DNA of 64,000 bases, taken from assembly GCF_010731775.1 (NCBI RefSeq), contig NZ_AP022590.1, positions 1,488,001 through 1,552,000 of the forward strand, given 5' to 3'. Shown in pieces: positions 9,405 through 18,538 of the stretch. The stretch is from Mycobacterium mantenii (GTDB lineage Bacteria; Actinomycetota; Actinomycetes; Mycobacteriales; Mycobacteriaceae). Below the pieces are notes generated by a model, which saw nothing but the letters and a program-made list of their open reading frames with translations, had not been told where the DNA came from and ran no database searches. Position 1 is the stretch's first letter; each line of letters begins with the position of its first letter. The position numbers and the translations under genes are program-made.

Positions 9405-10289
9405 TCAAGACGGCCGTGCCACGATAACCGGCATGCGAACCGAGTGAACGACGGCGTTGCTCACCGAGCCCAGCAATACACCGGCCAAGCCGCCGCGCCC
9501 GTGGCTACCCACGACGGTCAGCTGGGCGGTTTCCGACTGCTCGATGAGTTGCCGGGCCGGCCGATCGCATACGACGATGCGGTGCACCGTGACGTCGGGG
9601 TAACGCTCGTGCCAGCCCGCCAGACGTTCGGCCAGGCTCCGCTCCGCTTCCGATTTCACAGCCGCCCAGTCCACTCCGGGAAGCTCGAAGACCTGGGCGT
9701 CGCTCCACGCGTGAACAGCCTTGAGCTCGACGCCACGTCGTGACGCTTCGTCGAAGGCGATGGCCGTCGCAAGTTCGGAAGCCGGTGAGCCGTCGATTCC
9801 GACCAGGACGGGCGCCTGCTCCGGGTACGGCATCAGTGGGTCTTCGTCGTGAATAACGGCTACCGGGCAGTGCGCGCGCCGCACCACGCCGGCACTGACC
9901 GATCCGAGCAAGGCCCGGCCGGCGGCTCCGCGTCCGTGGGACCCGACGACGACCATGTCGGCCTCTTCCGACATCTTGGCCAGCGTCGGCGCCGGCGGTG
10001 CGTGCCACAGTTCCCTCGTGATGTCGATCTTCCGGGTTGTCCGTGTGGTGTCCTCGGCGATCTTGACCGCCTCCTCCAACACCCGGCGGCCGTCGTCCTC
10101 CTGCCACGCCACGGCTTCGGCCGCCATCGGCACCTGAGGCCACATCGTCGTGGCGTTCACCATGTGGACCAGGGTCAGCGGGACATTGCGTAACGCCGCG
10201 TCACGCGCCGCCCAGCAGACGGCGAAATTGGACGCGGGCGATCCGTCGACTCCGACGACGATGCCGTGGCGCCTCATGGATGCAGTCAT
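9405..10289 (-). CDS. Universal stress protein, tandem domain (Rv2005c/Rv2623 type)
   Basis: A 294-aa tandem Usp protein. Each half has a complete ATP-binding motif: [17 protein letters not shown] in the first and [17 protein letters not shown] in the second, preceded by VGVDGSPAS and VGIDGSPAS strands. Family members such as Rv2623 bind ATP and slow growth. It is the first gene of the minus-strand operon and is divergent from the otsB1-like gene, with a DosR box at 10340-10359 about 50 bp upstream. The order USP, Rv2004c-like and divergent otsB1 matches Rv2004c-Rv2006. Confidence 0.94.
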   Translation of the reverse strand: MTASMRRHGIVVGVDGSPASNFAVCWAARDAALRNVPLTLVHMVNATTMWPQVPMAAEAVAWQEDDGRRVLEEAVKIAEDTTRTTRKIDITRELWHAPPAPTLAKMSEEADMVVVGSHGRGAAGRALLGSVSAGVVRRAHCPVAVIHDEDPLMPYPEQAPVLVGIDGSPASELATAIAFDEASRRGVELKAVHAWSDAQVFELPGVDWAAVKSEAERSLAERLAGWHERYPDVTVHRIVVCDRPARQLIEQSETAQLTVVGSHGRGGLAGVLLGSVSNAVVHSVRMPVIVARPS

Positions 10290-10339
10290 GTGGTTCTCCC
10301 TCGTTCATCCAGAACGCTATTGACCCAAGGGGCGAAGAT

Positions 10340-10359
10340 CATGAGACTTTCGTCCCCAA
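10340..10359. promoter_or_regulatory. Predicted DosR box, USP operon / otsB1 divergent promoter
   Basis: Core GAGACTTTCGTCCC followed by CAA. It lies 51 bp upstream of the USP start (10289) and 63 bp upstream of the otsB1-like GTG (10422). A weaker half site (GAGACCTTCATT) follows at about 10370, giving the paired arrangement common at DosR promoters. Confidence 0.8.
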
Positions 10360-10421
10360 CCGCATGGACGAGAGACCTTCATTGAGGCGCCGACCTTGAT
10401 CGGGGGGCGCTTTGTGGAATC

Positions 10422-13400
10422 GTGATACGGGTGACCGAGTGGCCCACCACTCTCGACAGGCGCTACCACGATGCCGTGATCTTCAACCTCGCTTGCGTGG
10501 TCACCGAGACTGCGCCAGAAACGGCGAAGGCCCGCGATTCCGCTCCCTTTTTGCTCCGGCGGCTGCGAGATGTCGGCATCGCCACAGCGGTCTACTCGCG
10601 CATCCCGGGCTGTAAGCAGGTTTTGCGGAGCGCCGGGATGGACGAATCCTTCGACGTTCTCCGCGATGCGGACACCGACACAACGCTCGATTCGGCGCCG
10701 CTGGCGGAAGTGGTGGCCCGCTTAGGCGTCCGCGCCGCTCGTTGCGTGGTGATCGAACACGACGACGCCGGTGTCAAGGCCGCCATTGCGGACGGTTTCG
10801 GCCTGGTCATCGGTCTTGCGCACCAGGGAGATGCCGACGAACTACTGGCGTGCGGCGCCGATACGGTCATCGCCGACCTCGCCGGGATCTCGGTGCACGA
10901 CGGTAGCACCGTCGTGTCACACATCGCCGATGCCGTTGAGGTCTACGGCCAACTCAAAGAACTGGTGGGTGCGCGGCGACCGGCGGTCTTTCTCGACTTC
11001 GACGGCACGCTCTCCGATATCGTCGAGCATCCCGAGTCGGCGGTGCTTGTCGAGGGCGCCGCCGATGCGCTGCGCGCACTGGCCGCTCATTGTCCGGTCA
11101 CGGTGATCAGCGGCCGCGACGTCTCAGATGTGCGCGATCGGGTGAGGGTCGACGGGATATGGTACGCGGGCAGCCACGGGTTCGAACTGCTGGAACCCGA
11201 TGGCACCCGCCACGAGAACATCTCTGCCGCAGGGCCTCTCGACGCCTTGGTTCTTGCTCACTCTCGGTTGACCGAAATGCTTAAGGATGTCGCGGGAATC
11301 AAGGTGGAACACAAGCGCTTCGCGGTTGCCGTCCACTATCGCAATGCCGACCCCGCAGACGTCGGTCAGGTGGTCGCGGCGGTCCGCAGATACGGGCGTT
11401 CCAAGGGTCTTCGCACCAGCCTCGGCCGCAAGCTCATCTTACTTCGCCCAAACATCGTCTGGGACAAGGGCACGACGCTCGATTGGCTGCTCGGGCACAT
11501 CGAGGCCCGCGACAGCGGGGTGCGTCTGGTGTTACCCATCTACATCGGTGATGATCTCACCGATGAGGATGCGTTCGACGCCGTCCAGTTCGACGGCGTG
11601 GGGATAGTCGTGCGCCACGGCGAGGAAGGAGAGCGCTCATCTTCGGCGATATTCAGCCTGGAAAACCCCTCCGCGGTGTGCAGATTCATCCGGCGACTCG
11701 CGGACGATCTGGAAGAGATCGCAGCGGCCCCGGCGGACTCGTGGGAACTTGCCTACGACGGCTACCAGCCGGACCACGAGCTGCTGCGGGAGGCGCTCTG
11801 CACGGTCGGCAACGGTTACGTCGCTACCCGTGGTTGCGCTCCGGAAGCATCGGCATGCGAAGTCCATTATCCGGGCACTTATGCGGCCGGCGTGTACAAC
11901 CGGCTCGACGATCGAATTACGGGCCGTGCCATCGAAAACGAAAGCCTGGTCAACCTACCCAATTGGCTCTCGCTGACGTTCCGGATCAACGATGGCCCGT
12001 GGTTCCGTGTCGATGATGCCGAGTTGGTGTCCTACCGGCAGGTATTCGATTTGCGTCATGCGACGCTGACGCGCACCCTCCGGTTCCGCCACGGTTCCGG
12101 CCACAGCACCACGCTGACCCAGCAGCGGTTTGCGTCGATGCACCAGCCCCACATCGTCGCGATGCTGACCACCGTATCCGCCGAAAACTGGTCGGGGACA
12201 GTCGAATTCAGATCGTTGGTGGACGGAAGTGTGCGCAATACCTTGGTGGAACGATATCGCTCCTTGGCGGACACCCATCTCACCGAGCCGGTGATCGACG
12301 AGATATCGTCCGATTCGGTGGTGTTGCGGACTGAAACGTCGCAGTCACGCGTCGCGATCGCGGTAGCCGCGCGCAATACGGTCTGGCTGGACGATGTCCG
12401 GGCCGATGCGCAGTACCGGACGGTGCGAGACGGTTACCGTACCGGTCATGACATCCAGGTCACGGTGTCCGCTGGGCAGTCGATCACGCTGGAAAAGGTC
12501 GTGACGGTCGTTACCGGACGGGACCCGGCTGTATCCGAATCAGCAAGTGCCGCACAGCATTACCTTGAGGTAGCCGGACGCTATGCCGATCTCCATTATC
12601 AGCACGCCCGCGCGTGGGCTCGGCTGTGGGAACAGTGCGCCGTCAACCTGGGTGGCAGCATCGAAGCGGTGCGCATTCTCCGGCTGCATCTGGTGCACGT
12701 GCTACAGACGATCTCTCCGCACACCGCCGAACTCGACGTCGGGGTGCCGGCCCGCGGCCTACATGGCGAGGCCTACCGCGGACACGTCTTCTGGGATTCA
12801 CTGTTCATCTCCCCGATGTTGAGCGTGCGCCTGCCGAACTTGGCACGCTCCCTGCTGCTCTATCGGTATCGACGGCTGCCCGAGGCCCGCCGCGCGGCAC
12901 GACGGGCGGGATATCTCGGGGCAATGTATCCCTGGCAATCGGGCAGTGACGGCCGCGAGGTGAGCCAGGAACTGCACCTCAATCCGCAGTCGGGACGGTG
13001 GAATCCGGATCCCAGCGCGCGCGCACATCATGTGGGTCTCGCGATTGCGTACAACGCGTGGCAGCACTATCAGGTGACCGGCGACCGCCAGTTCCTCGTC
13101 GACTACGCAGCCGAGATGATGGTCGAGATCGCACGCTTCTGGGTCGGCCTGGCGCAATTCGACGACAGCCGCGATCGCTACACGATTCGGGGCATCATCG
13201 GTCCCGACGAGTTCCATTCCGGCTACCCCGGCATGGAGTACGACGGAATAGACAACAACGCGTACACCAATGTCATGGCGGTCTGGGTGATCTTACGTGC
13301 AATGGACGCGCTGGACCTGCTGCCGTTACGGGATCGGCTCGACCTCGTCGGTCGGATCGATCTGACGGCGCAGGAACTCGATCGGTGGGAGCAGGTGACG

Positions 13401-14117
13401 CGACGAATGTTCGTCCCGTTCCACGAAGGTGTGATCAGTCAATTCGAAGGCTACGCGGACCTGGCGGAATTGGATTGGGAGCAGTACCGGCGGCGCTATG
13501 GGAACATTCAGCGGCTGGACCGCATTCTCGAAGCCGAGGACGACAGTGTGAACAACTACAAGGCGTCCAAGCAGGCCGATGCGCTGATGCTGTTCTACCT
13601 GTTGTCCTCGGATGAATTGCTGGCTCTGCTCGGCCGCCTCGGCTACAGCTTCGCGGCCGAACAAATCCCGAAGACGGTCGACTATTACCTAGCGCGCACT
13701 TCGCACGGATCGACGTTGAGCGCCATTGTGCATTCGTGGGTTCTCGCTCGCGCCCACCGGCAGATGGCCATGGAGTACTTTGACCGGGTGCTGGAATCCG
13801 ACATCGCTGATATCCAGGGGGGCACCACCTTTGAAGGAATACATCTGGCGGCGATGGCCGGCAGCGTCGATCTGCTGCAGCGGTGCTTCACCGGTCTGGA
13901 AATGCGCGATGACCGGCTGATACTCGGCCCGCTGTGGCCGGAAAGACTAGGTCCGATGGAGTTTGCCATGGTTTACCGTCGCCACCGCCTTCACCTCCGG
14001 ATCAGCGGACGAACCGCGACCGTGACCGCGGAAGCCGGGAAAGCACAACCGATCGAGGTGGAATGTCGCGGTCGCGTACAACAACTCGCGCCGGGACAGG
14101 CCATCGAGGTCGGGTGA
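10422..14117 (+). CDS. otsB1: OtsB1-like: degenerate HAD + trehalose-6-phosphate phosphatase + GH65 domain
   Basis: A 1231-aa three-part protein matching Rv2006 (OtsB1) in layout. Residues 1 to about 175 are HAD-like, but the catalytic DxDxV is degenerate (VIFNLACVVTET). Residues about 185-430 form a trehalose-phosphatase domain with intact DFDGTLSDI and the acidic loop GDDLTDEDAF. Residues about 440-1225 are a glycoside hydrolase/phosphorylase family 65 domain with the catalytic-acid motif GPDEFHS. A trehalose-6-P phosphatase activity is plausible; the GH65 part suggests trehalose phosphorolysis or hydrolysis, so the net role may be turnover rather than synthesis. The start is a GTG at 10422. 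In M. tuberculosis the activity of OtsB1 is doubtful and OtsB2 is the main enzyme. Confidence 0.9.
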   Translation: MIRVTEWPTTLDRRYHDAVIFNLACVVTETAPETAKARDSAPFLLRRLRDVGIATAVYSRIPGCKQVLRSAGMDESFDVLRDADTDTTLDSAPLAEVVARLGVRAARCVVIEHDDAGVKAAIADGFGLVIGLAHQGDADELLACGADTVIADLAGISVHDGSTVVSHIADAVEVYGQLKELVGARRPAVFLDFDGTLSDIVEHPESAVLVEGAADALRALAAHCPVTVISGRDVSDVRDRVRVDGIWYAGSHGFELLEPDGTRHENISAAGPLDALVLAHSRLTEMLKDVAGIKVEHKRFAVAVHYRNADPADVGQVVAAVRRYGRSKGLRTSLGRKLILLRPNIVWDKGTTLDWLLGHIEARDSGVRLVLPIYIGDDLTDEDAFDAVQFDGVGIVVRHGEEGERSSSAIFSLENPSAVCRFIRRLADDLEEIAAAPADSWELAYDGYQPDHELLREALCTVGNGYVATRGCAPEASACEVHYPGTYAAGVYNRLDDRITGRAIENESLVNLPNWLSLTFRINDGPWFRVDDAELVSYRQVFDLRHATLTRTLRFRHGSGHSTTLTQQRFASMHQPHIVAMLTTVSAENWSGTVEFRSLVDGSVRNTLVERYRSLADTHLTEPVIDEISSDSVVLRTETSQSRVAIAVAARNTVWLDDVRADAQYRTVRDGYRTGHDIQVTVSAGQSITLEKVVTVVTGRDPAVSESASAAQHYLEVAGRYADLHYQHARAWARLWEQCAVNLGGSIEAVRILRLHLVHVLQTISPHTAELDVGVPARGLHGEAYRGHVFWDSLFISPMLSVRLPNLARSLLLYRYRRLPEARRAARRAGYLGAMYPWQSGSDGREVSQELHLNPQSGRWNPDPSARAHHVGLAIAYNAWQHYQVTGDRQFLVDYAAEMMVEIARFWVGLAQFDDSRDRYTIRGIIGPDEFHSGYPGMEYDGIDNNAYTNVMAVWVILRAMDALDLLPLRDRLDLVGRIDLTAQELDRWEQVTRRMFVPFHEGVISQFEGYADLAELDWEQYRRRYGNIQRLDRILEAEDDSVNNYKASKQADALMLFYLLSSDELLALLGRLGYSFAAEQIPKTVDYYLARTSHGSTLSAIVHSWVLARAHRQMAMEYFDRVLESDIADIQGGTTFEGIHLAAMAGSVDLLQRCFTGLEMRDDRLILGPLWPERLGPMEFAMVYRRHRLHLRISGRTATVTAEAGKAQPIEVECRGRVQQLAPGQAIEVG

Positions 14118-14147
14118 ACGCCAGGACAGATGACCATTGCCGCACGG

Positions 14148-14175
14148 CGAGGGCCGAACGGCCCTGCCGTTCGGC
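14148..14175. promoter_or_regulatory. DosR-like palindrome overlapping a 9-bp hairpin
   Basis: Core AGGGCCGAACGGCCCT at 14150-14165 fits the GGNC....GNCC pattern, about 85 bp upstream of the USP start at 14250. The same bases also form a perfect hairpin, GCCGAACGG (14153-14161) with CCGTTCGGC (14167-14175), placed 35 bp after the otsB1 stop. It may be a box, a terminator or both. Confidence 0.45.
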
Positions 14176-14249
14176 GTCAAGGCTCAATAACGTCTCCGAT
14201 TGACCCACGGGTTATCCCGCCAGCCCAGCGTCTCGATCGGAGAAATGCA

Positions 14250-15062
14250 ATGAACCATCCGCACTCGCCACAGCGGATAGTTGTGGGTATCGACGGCTCC
14301 GATGCAGCGGTCAACGCGGCCAAGTGGGCGATCGCCGAGTCCATCAGCCGCGATATCCCGCTTCGCCTGATCTATGCGATCCCGCAACGAAAGGCGGATG
14401 CACCGGCCGACGATAACCTTCTCGATGTGGAGTGCGGCGAATCGGCCCTGCGCGCCGCTTGCGCGGCGCTGCATGCCATGACCGCGGAAGTCAAAGTCGA
14501 AACCGATCTCGTGCACGGCTCACCGGCAAGCGCTCTGATCGAGGAATCGCGCTACGCGGCCATGGTTTGCGTGGGTTCTGTGGGGATCGGGCAGATCGCC
14601 CGCAAGGTCATCGGCTCGACCGCCGACGCCGTCGCTCGGAAGGCTCATTGCCCGGTAGCGGTCATTCGCGTGAACCGGGAAGCCGCGGAGTCCCATTCGG
14701 GATCGATCGCGGTCGTGGTCGACGACTCGCCTAACAACGACACCGTGCTCGAGCATGGGTTCAGGGAAGCGCGGCTGCGCAAGGCACCGATTCTGGCGAT
14801 GGGTGTTTGGCGATGGGGTTTCGGAGCAATTCCATACCGTCAGTTGGACCGTCGGCTCCACCCGTGGGTCACTGAGTACCCCGAGGTGCATGTACACCCA
14901 ACCGCGGCACGACACGGAGCCGCTGAATATTTGGTCGGCACTCAGGAACCCGTCGAACTCGCGGTGGTGGACAGCTCGTATTCCGACAAGGTCGCCCGAA
15001 TGGTCGGTCCACTCACCCCTCGCTTCGGACACACCGGATGTTCGGTGCTCGTGGTGCGCTGA
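14250..15062 (+). CDS. Universal stress protein, Rv3134c-type
   Basis: A 270-aa Usp of the class with one good and one divergent domain. The first half has VVGIDGSDAAVNAAKWA and an altered nucleotide loop (GSVGIGQIARKVIGST) rather than the classic GSHGRG. The second half keeps the fold pattern but lacks a recognisable ATP loop. The ATG at 14250 is preceded by CGGAGAA; an upstream in-frame start at 14130 runs through non-protein-like sequence and is rejected. It is convergent with the next USP. Rv3134c, upstream of devR in M. tuberculosis, is the closest relative I recall. Confidence 0.9.
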   Translation: MNHPHSPQRIVVGIDGSDAAVNAAKWAIAESISRDIPLRLIYAIPQRKADAPADDNLLDVECGESALRAACAALHAMTAEVKVETDLVHGSPASALIEESRYAAMVCVGSVGIGQIARKVIGSTADAVARKAHCPVAVIRVNREAAESHSGSIAVVVDDSPNNDTVLEHGFREARLRKAPILAMGVWRWGFGAIPYRQLDRRLHPWVTEYPEVHVHPTAARHGAAEYLVGTQEPVELAVVDSSYSDKVARMVGPLTPRFGHTGCSVLVVR

Positions 15063-15075
15063 GCACTCCGAGCGG

Positions 15076-15957
15076 TCAGCGTCCGCGGGTCACAATCACC
15101 GGAACCATCGCCGATTGAGCCACACGCGAACTCACGGAGCCCAGCAGCATGCCCGCAAACCCGCCGCGGCCGTGGCTGCCGACGATTAACAACTGAGCGT
15201 TTTCGGCCTCCGCGAGCAGCCACCGAGCGGGTTTGTCGCACACGATCAGTCGCTTCACGCACACGTCCGGATACTGATCGTGCCAGCCCGCGAGACGTTC
15301 GGCGAGAATCTCCTGACCCTCGGCCTCGCTGTCCCGCCAATCCATCCCGAGCATGGGAAAGACACCGACGTCGCTCCAGGCATGCAGCGCAACCAAATCG
15401 ACGCCCCGGCGCGACGCCTCGTCGAAAGCCAAGGAGACTGCCGCTTCCGATGCGGGCGATCCGTCGATGCCCACCAGCACGGGTGCGTTGGCCGCGGGTG
15501 TCACGTCCGCATCGGGGTGGATGACCGCCACCGGGCAGTGCGCATGGTGCAGCAGCCCGGCAATGACCGAACCCAGCAGCAGGCGGCCCAGCGCGCCGAG
15601 TCCCTGGCTGCCGGCAACGATGATCGATGCGTCCCTGGACGCTTCGATCAAGGCGGGTATAACGCTGGAATAGATTGTCTCGGTGCGTATTTCGGGCGAC
15701 TTCGCACCATTGAGGTTGGCGGTGACCGTCTTGCACGCCTGATCAACAACCTGCTGCGCACTTTCGCGCTGCCATTCGGGCATGTCCGCATACAACTGGC
15801 CGACCGGCCAGCCAACGACCACCGGGGCAACGACGTGCATCACCGTAATCGGTAAGCCGCGCATGATGGCCTCGCGGGTCGCCCAGGCCACCGCGGCGTC
15901 GGAAGCCGCCGATCCGTCGACACAGACCAGTATTCCGTGATTCACAGTCGTTGCCAT
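15076..15957 (-). CDS. Universal stress protein, tandem domain
   Basis: A 293-aa tandem Usp with an ATP loop in both halves (GSQGLGALGRLLLGSV and GSHGRGGFAGMLLGSVS). The ATG at 15957 has AGGAGTG 6 nt upstream. It lies 11 nt downstream of the GNAT acetyltransferase gene, so the pair is an operon. Some mycobacterial USPs are known substrates of a GNAT lysine acetyltransferase, which makes this pairing suggestive. Confidence 0.93.
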   Translation of the reverse strand: MATTVNHGILVCVDGSAASDAAVAWATREAIMRGLPITVMHVVAPVVVGWPVGQLYADMPEWQRESAQQVVDQACKTVTANLNGAKSPEIRTETIYSSVIPALIEASRDASIIVAGSQGLGALGRLLLGSVIAGLLHHAHCPVAVIHPDADVTPAANAPVLVGIDGSPASEAAVSLAFDEASRRGVDLVALHAWSDVGVFPMLGMDWRDSEAEGQEILAERLAGWHDQYPDVCVKRLIVCDKPARWLLAEAENAQLLIVGSHGRGGFAGMLLGSVSSRVAQSAMVPVIVTRGR

Positions 15958-15968
15958 TTCGCACTCCT

Positions 15969-16523
15969 TCATGAAATCTCTTGGCCGGCCGGTGACGACA
16001 CGCCGATGCGCTCGGGCAGAGCGATATCCAGGTGGACGATGGACGTGCAATCACCTCGATCACGCGGCCATCCCAAATCGGATATGACAGCGAGCATCAG
16101 CTGGTTCTGCGCCAGGACGTCGGCGACGAACCGCACAATCCCATGAGCCCTGGCGATCTGGGCAAGCCGTTGGAGCAACGCCGTTCCCACGCCATGCGAA
16201 TGGTCCTCGTGAGCGACGACGACGGCGATATCGGCGGCCGTCCGATCAACGCAGACCGTATAGTCCGCCACGCCGATCAGCCGGTCCCCATCGAATGCGC
16301 CCAACGCGTACCGCCCGTCCGCAGGCTCGATGAGCCTGCTCACGAGCTCGTCCAGATGGGCCGGATGCACTGTGAAGAAACGGAAGTAGCGATCATGATC
16401 GCTGAGGTCTCGATGAAGAGCGACAACGGCTTCGGCATCATCGCCGTCAAGTCCGCGCAGTGAGATCAGCCGCCCGTCAAGCAATTGGCACGTCACTGTA
16501 TCTCCCACCTCTTGACTGCCCAT
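15969..16523 (-). CDS. GNAT-family N-acetyltransferase
   Basis: A single GNAT domain of 184 aa using the ATG at 16523, which has GAGGA 6 nt upstream; longer in-frame starts run into the promoter. The acetyl-CoA loop is in VVAHEDHSHGVGTALLQRL, where Q/RxxGxG/A is altered to HSHGVG. The sequence resembles the catalytic half of the protein lysine acetyltransferase Pat (Rv0998), without its cyclic-nucleotide domain. It is the first gene of an operon with a USP. Acetyl-CoA synthetase (26.6 kb) and USPs are the known substrates of Pat-type enzymes, so they are candidate substrates here (inference). Confidence 0.85.
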   Translation of the reverse strand: MGSQEVGDTVTCQLLDGRLISLRGLDGDDAEAVVALHRDLSDHDRYFRFFTVHPAHLDELVSRLIEPADGRYALGAFDGDRLIGVADYTVCVDRTAADIAVVVAHEDHSHGVGTALLQRLAQIARAHGIVRFVADVLAQNQLMLAVISDLGWPRDRGDCTSIVHLDIALPERIGVSSPAGQEIS

Positions 16524-16604
16524 CACCATTCCTCGACCGCCGGCATACCCCCCTGTTGCATTGGGCACCCCGCACATGACGCTATGGGGATGTCGCGCAA
16601 TCGG

Positions 16605-16647
16605 GCAGGGCCGTTGGACCCCCCGCCCGTGCCATTGGTCCCCGCGA
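16605..16647. promoter_or_regulatory. Predicted paired DosR boxes upstream of the GNAT-USP operon
   Basis: Box 1 at 16605-16624 has core GGGCCGTTGGACCC. A second site at about 16628-16647 has the strong right half GGTCCCC. They sit about 80-125 bp upstream of the GNAT start at 16523, and directly after the devS stop. Confidence 0.7.
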
Positions 16648-16668
16648 TCGGTGAACGCCGGTGGCGGA

Positions 16669-18402
16669 TCAGTGATCGGTGAGCGGAGCGGTCCAGTGCA
16701 CGCGGGTACCACCCGTGGCCTGGTTGGAGATCTCGCAACGGCCACCGACCTGTTCGGCGCGATACGCCATATTCGCCAGACCGCTGCGGCGACGATTGTC
16801 GTCGGGTATGCCGCTCCCGTTGTCGATGATGTCGAGAGTCAGCATGTCGGCGACGTTGACTTCGATCGTCAGCCGCGACGCCCCGGAGTGGCGCACCGCG
16901 TTGCTCACGGCTTCCGCGGTGACCGCTTCGGCATGCTCGGCAAGCTCGCCGCCGACAGCTGTCGTCGGACCGTGCATGCGCACGGTGGTGACGATGTCAC
17001 GGTTTTCGGTGAGATCGGTAACCACGCGCTGAATGCGGTGCCGGAAGCCACTTTCGTGCTCCAGAGGCGATTTGAGTTGGAAGATGGTGGTGCGGATCTC
17101 CTCGATGATGGTTTGAAGATCATCCAGTGTGCGGTTGAGTCGCTCCACGATCTCCGGTGAACGTGCCCGCGCGACCGTGCCTTGCAGGTCCATGCCTGCG
17201 GCGAACAACCGTTGGATGACATGGTCGTGCAAGTCGTGTGCGATGCGCTCACGCTCGCCCACCAGGGTCAGCTGGCGGGCGTGCTCGCGGCCCGACGCGA
17301 GCACCAGTGCCAGCGCCGCGTGGGTGGCGAAATCGCTGACCAGGTCCAGGTAACGGTCATCGAACGGTGGCCGGTCCGCGCTCCGTGCGACGGCGATCAC
17401 GCCTAAGACGTCGTTGTCGGTTCGCAATGGCATCAGGATTGCGCTGCGTTGCCCGACATCGGTGAAAGCCTGGATCGGGTAGCTCAACGACTCGCAGATC
17501 ATCGCCGCCCCGGAGCGGAAAACGCGACCGCTGGTGGAACCGTCCACCGGAATCTGCTGGCCGATGACCTCGGAGGCGTTGAGCCCCACCGCCGCAGAGA
17601 TGACCAGCGTGTCGATCTCGTCAACGGGGAGGTCGGCGTCGACCGGAACCAGCACGATCGCCTGCTCGGCCTCGGTCAGCGCGCACGCGCGGTCGGCGAT
17701 CAACTGCAAAAGCTTCGGACCCGATTCGGCGTTGGACAATAGTGCGGTGGTGATCTCCCTGCTGGCTTCCATCCATTTCACCGAGGTGCGCTCGCGCTCG
17801 AACAGTTGCGCATTATCGATGGCAACGGCCGCCGCAATCGCCAATGCGCGTGCGGCAACCTCATCGGATTCGGAAAACACCCGCCCTGGCTCATCGTGGG
17901 TCAGATAGAGGTTCCCGAACACCGCCCCGCGGATGGTGATGGGCACCCCGATGAAGCCTCGCATCGGAGGATGTTGCTCGGGGAACCCGACCGCGGCCGG
18001 GTGTCTCGTAAGGTCGTCCAGGCGCAACGCGGGCGTGTCGAGAAGCGAGATGGAAAGCACTCCCTTGCCGACCGGCAGGTGGCCGATCCGCGCCGCCGTC
18101 TCGGCGTCGATCCCGTCATGGACGAACGAGATCAACCCACCGTCGGAGTCGCGTATGGCAAGCGCGCCGTAGGGGGCGCGGGTCAGGTCCTTGGCGGCAC
18201 GAACGATCCGGCGCAGCGTCGCGTCGAGTTCGAGACCCGAGCCCATCTCGACGATCACATGCAGCAATCGCTCCATCTGATCGCGCGCCACCAGCAACTC
18301 ATCGAGTTGCTGGTGCATCCTGCCTACCAGCCCACGCTGGCCCAACCCGGCGTAACCCGAGCCGCTGTCGTCGTTGGCCACCCGACCCACTACCTCCGAC
18401 AT
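16669..18402 (-). CDS. devS: DosS/DosT-like GAF-GAF redox/oxygen sensor histidine kinase
   Basis: Sensor of the DosR system, which phosphorylates DosR when O2 falls or NO/CO binds haem. Two GAF domains (about residues 45-180 and 210-350 from the ATG at 18402) precede HisKA_3 with the phospho-His in DLHDHVIQRLF and an HATPase domain with intact N-box (EAVSNAVRHS) and G1 box (IIDNGSGIP). The proximal haem ligand is conserved: His at about residue 144 in EQHPPMRGF, corresponding to His149 of DosS. The nearby Tyr in FGNLYLT is also conserved. An ATG at 18453 would add 17 residues. It is 136 bp downstream of devR on the same strand, as in Rv3132c-Rv3133c. Confidence 0.94.
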   Translation of the reverse strand: MSEVVGRVANDDSGSGYAGLGQRGLVGRMHQQLDELLVARDQMERLLHVIVEMGSGLELDATLRRIVRAAKDLTRAPYGALAIRDSDGGLISFVHDGIDAETAARIGHLPVGKGVLSISLLDTPALRLDDLTRHPAAVGFPEQHPPMRGFIGVPITIRGAVFGNLYLTHDEPGRVFSESDEVAARALAIAAAVAIDNAQLFERERTSVKWMEASREITTALLSNAESGPKLLQLIADRACALTEAEQAIVLVPVDADLPVDEIDTLVISAAVGLNASEVIGQQIPVDGSTSGRVFRSGAAMICESLSYPIQAFTDVGQRSAILMPLRTDNDVLGVIAVARSADRPPFDDRYLDLVSDFATHAALALVLASGREHARQLTLVGERERIAHDLHDHVIQRLFAAGMDLQGTVARARSPEIVERLNRTLDDLQTIIEEIRTTIFQLKSPLEHESGFRHRIQRVVTDLTENRDIVTTVRMHGPTTAVGGELAEHAEAVTAEAVSNAVRHSGASRLTIEVNVADMLTLDIIDNGSGIPDDNRRRSGLANMAYRAEQVGGRCEISNQATGGTRVHWTAPLTDH

Positions 18403-18538
18403 TTCCGGCCCTACAGCAACCGCGCGTTGCACTACCAATGATCGCAGCATCAACGCGGCGGTGCTCAGGCCAGCTTAGTCCGATTATGCGAACGGAGCCC
18501 AAGAATCGACGCTGGTCGTGAACGGCTGTCTTCGCAGG

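Noticed and set aside
8550..9743. Plus-strand frame of 397 codons opposite the Rv2004c-like gene
   Set aside because: Shadow frame; spans the gap between two real minus-strand genes.
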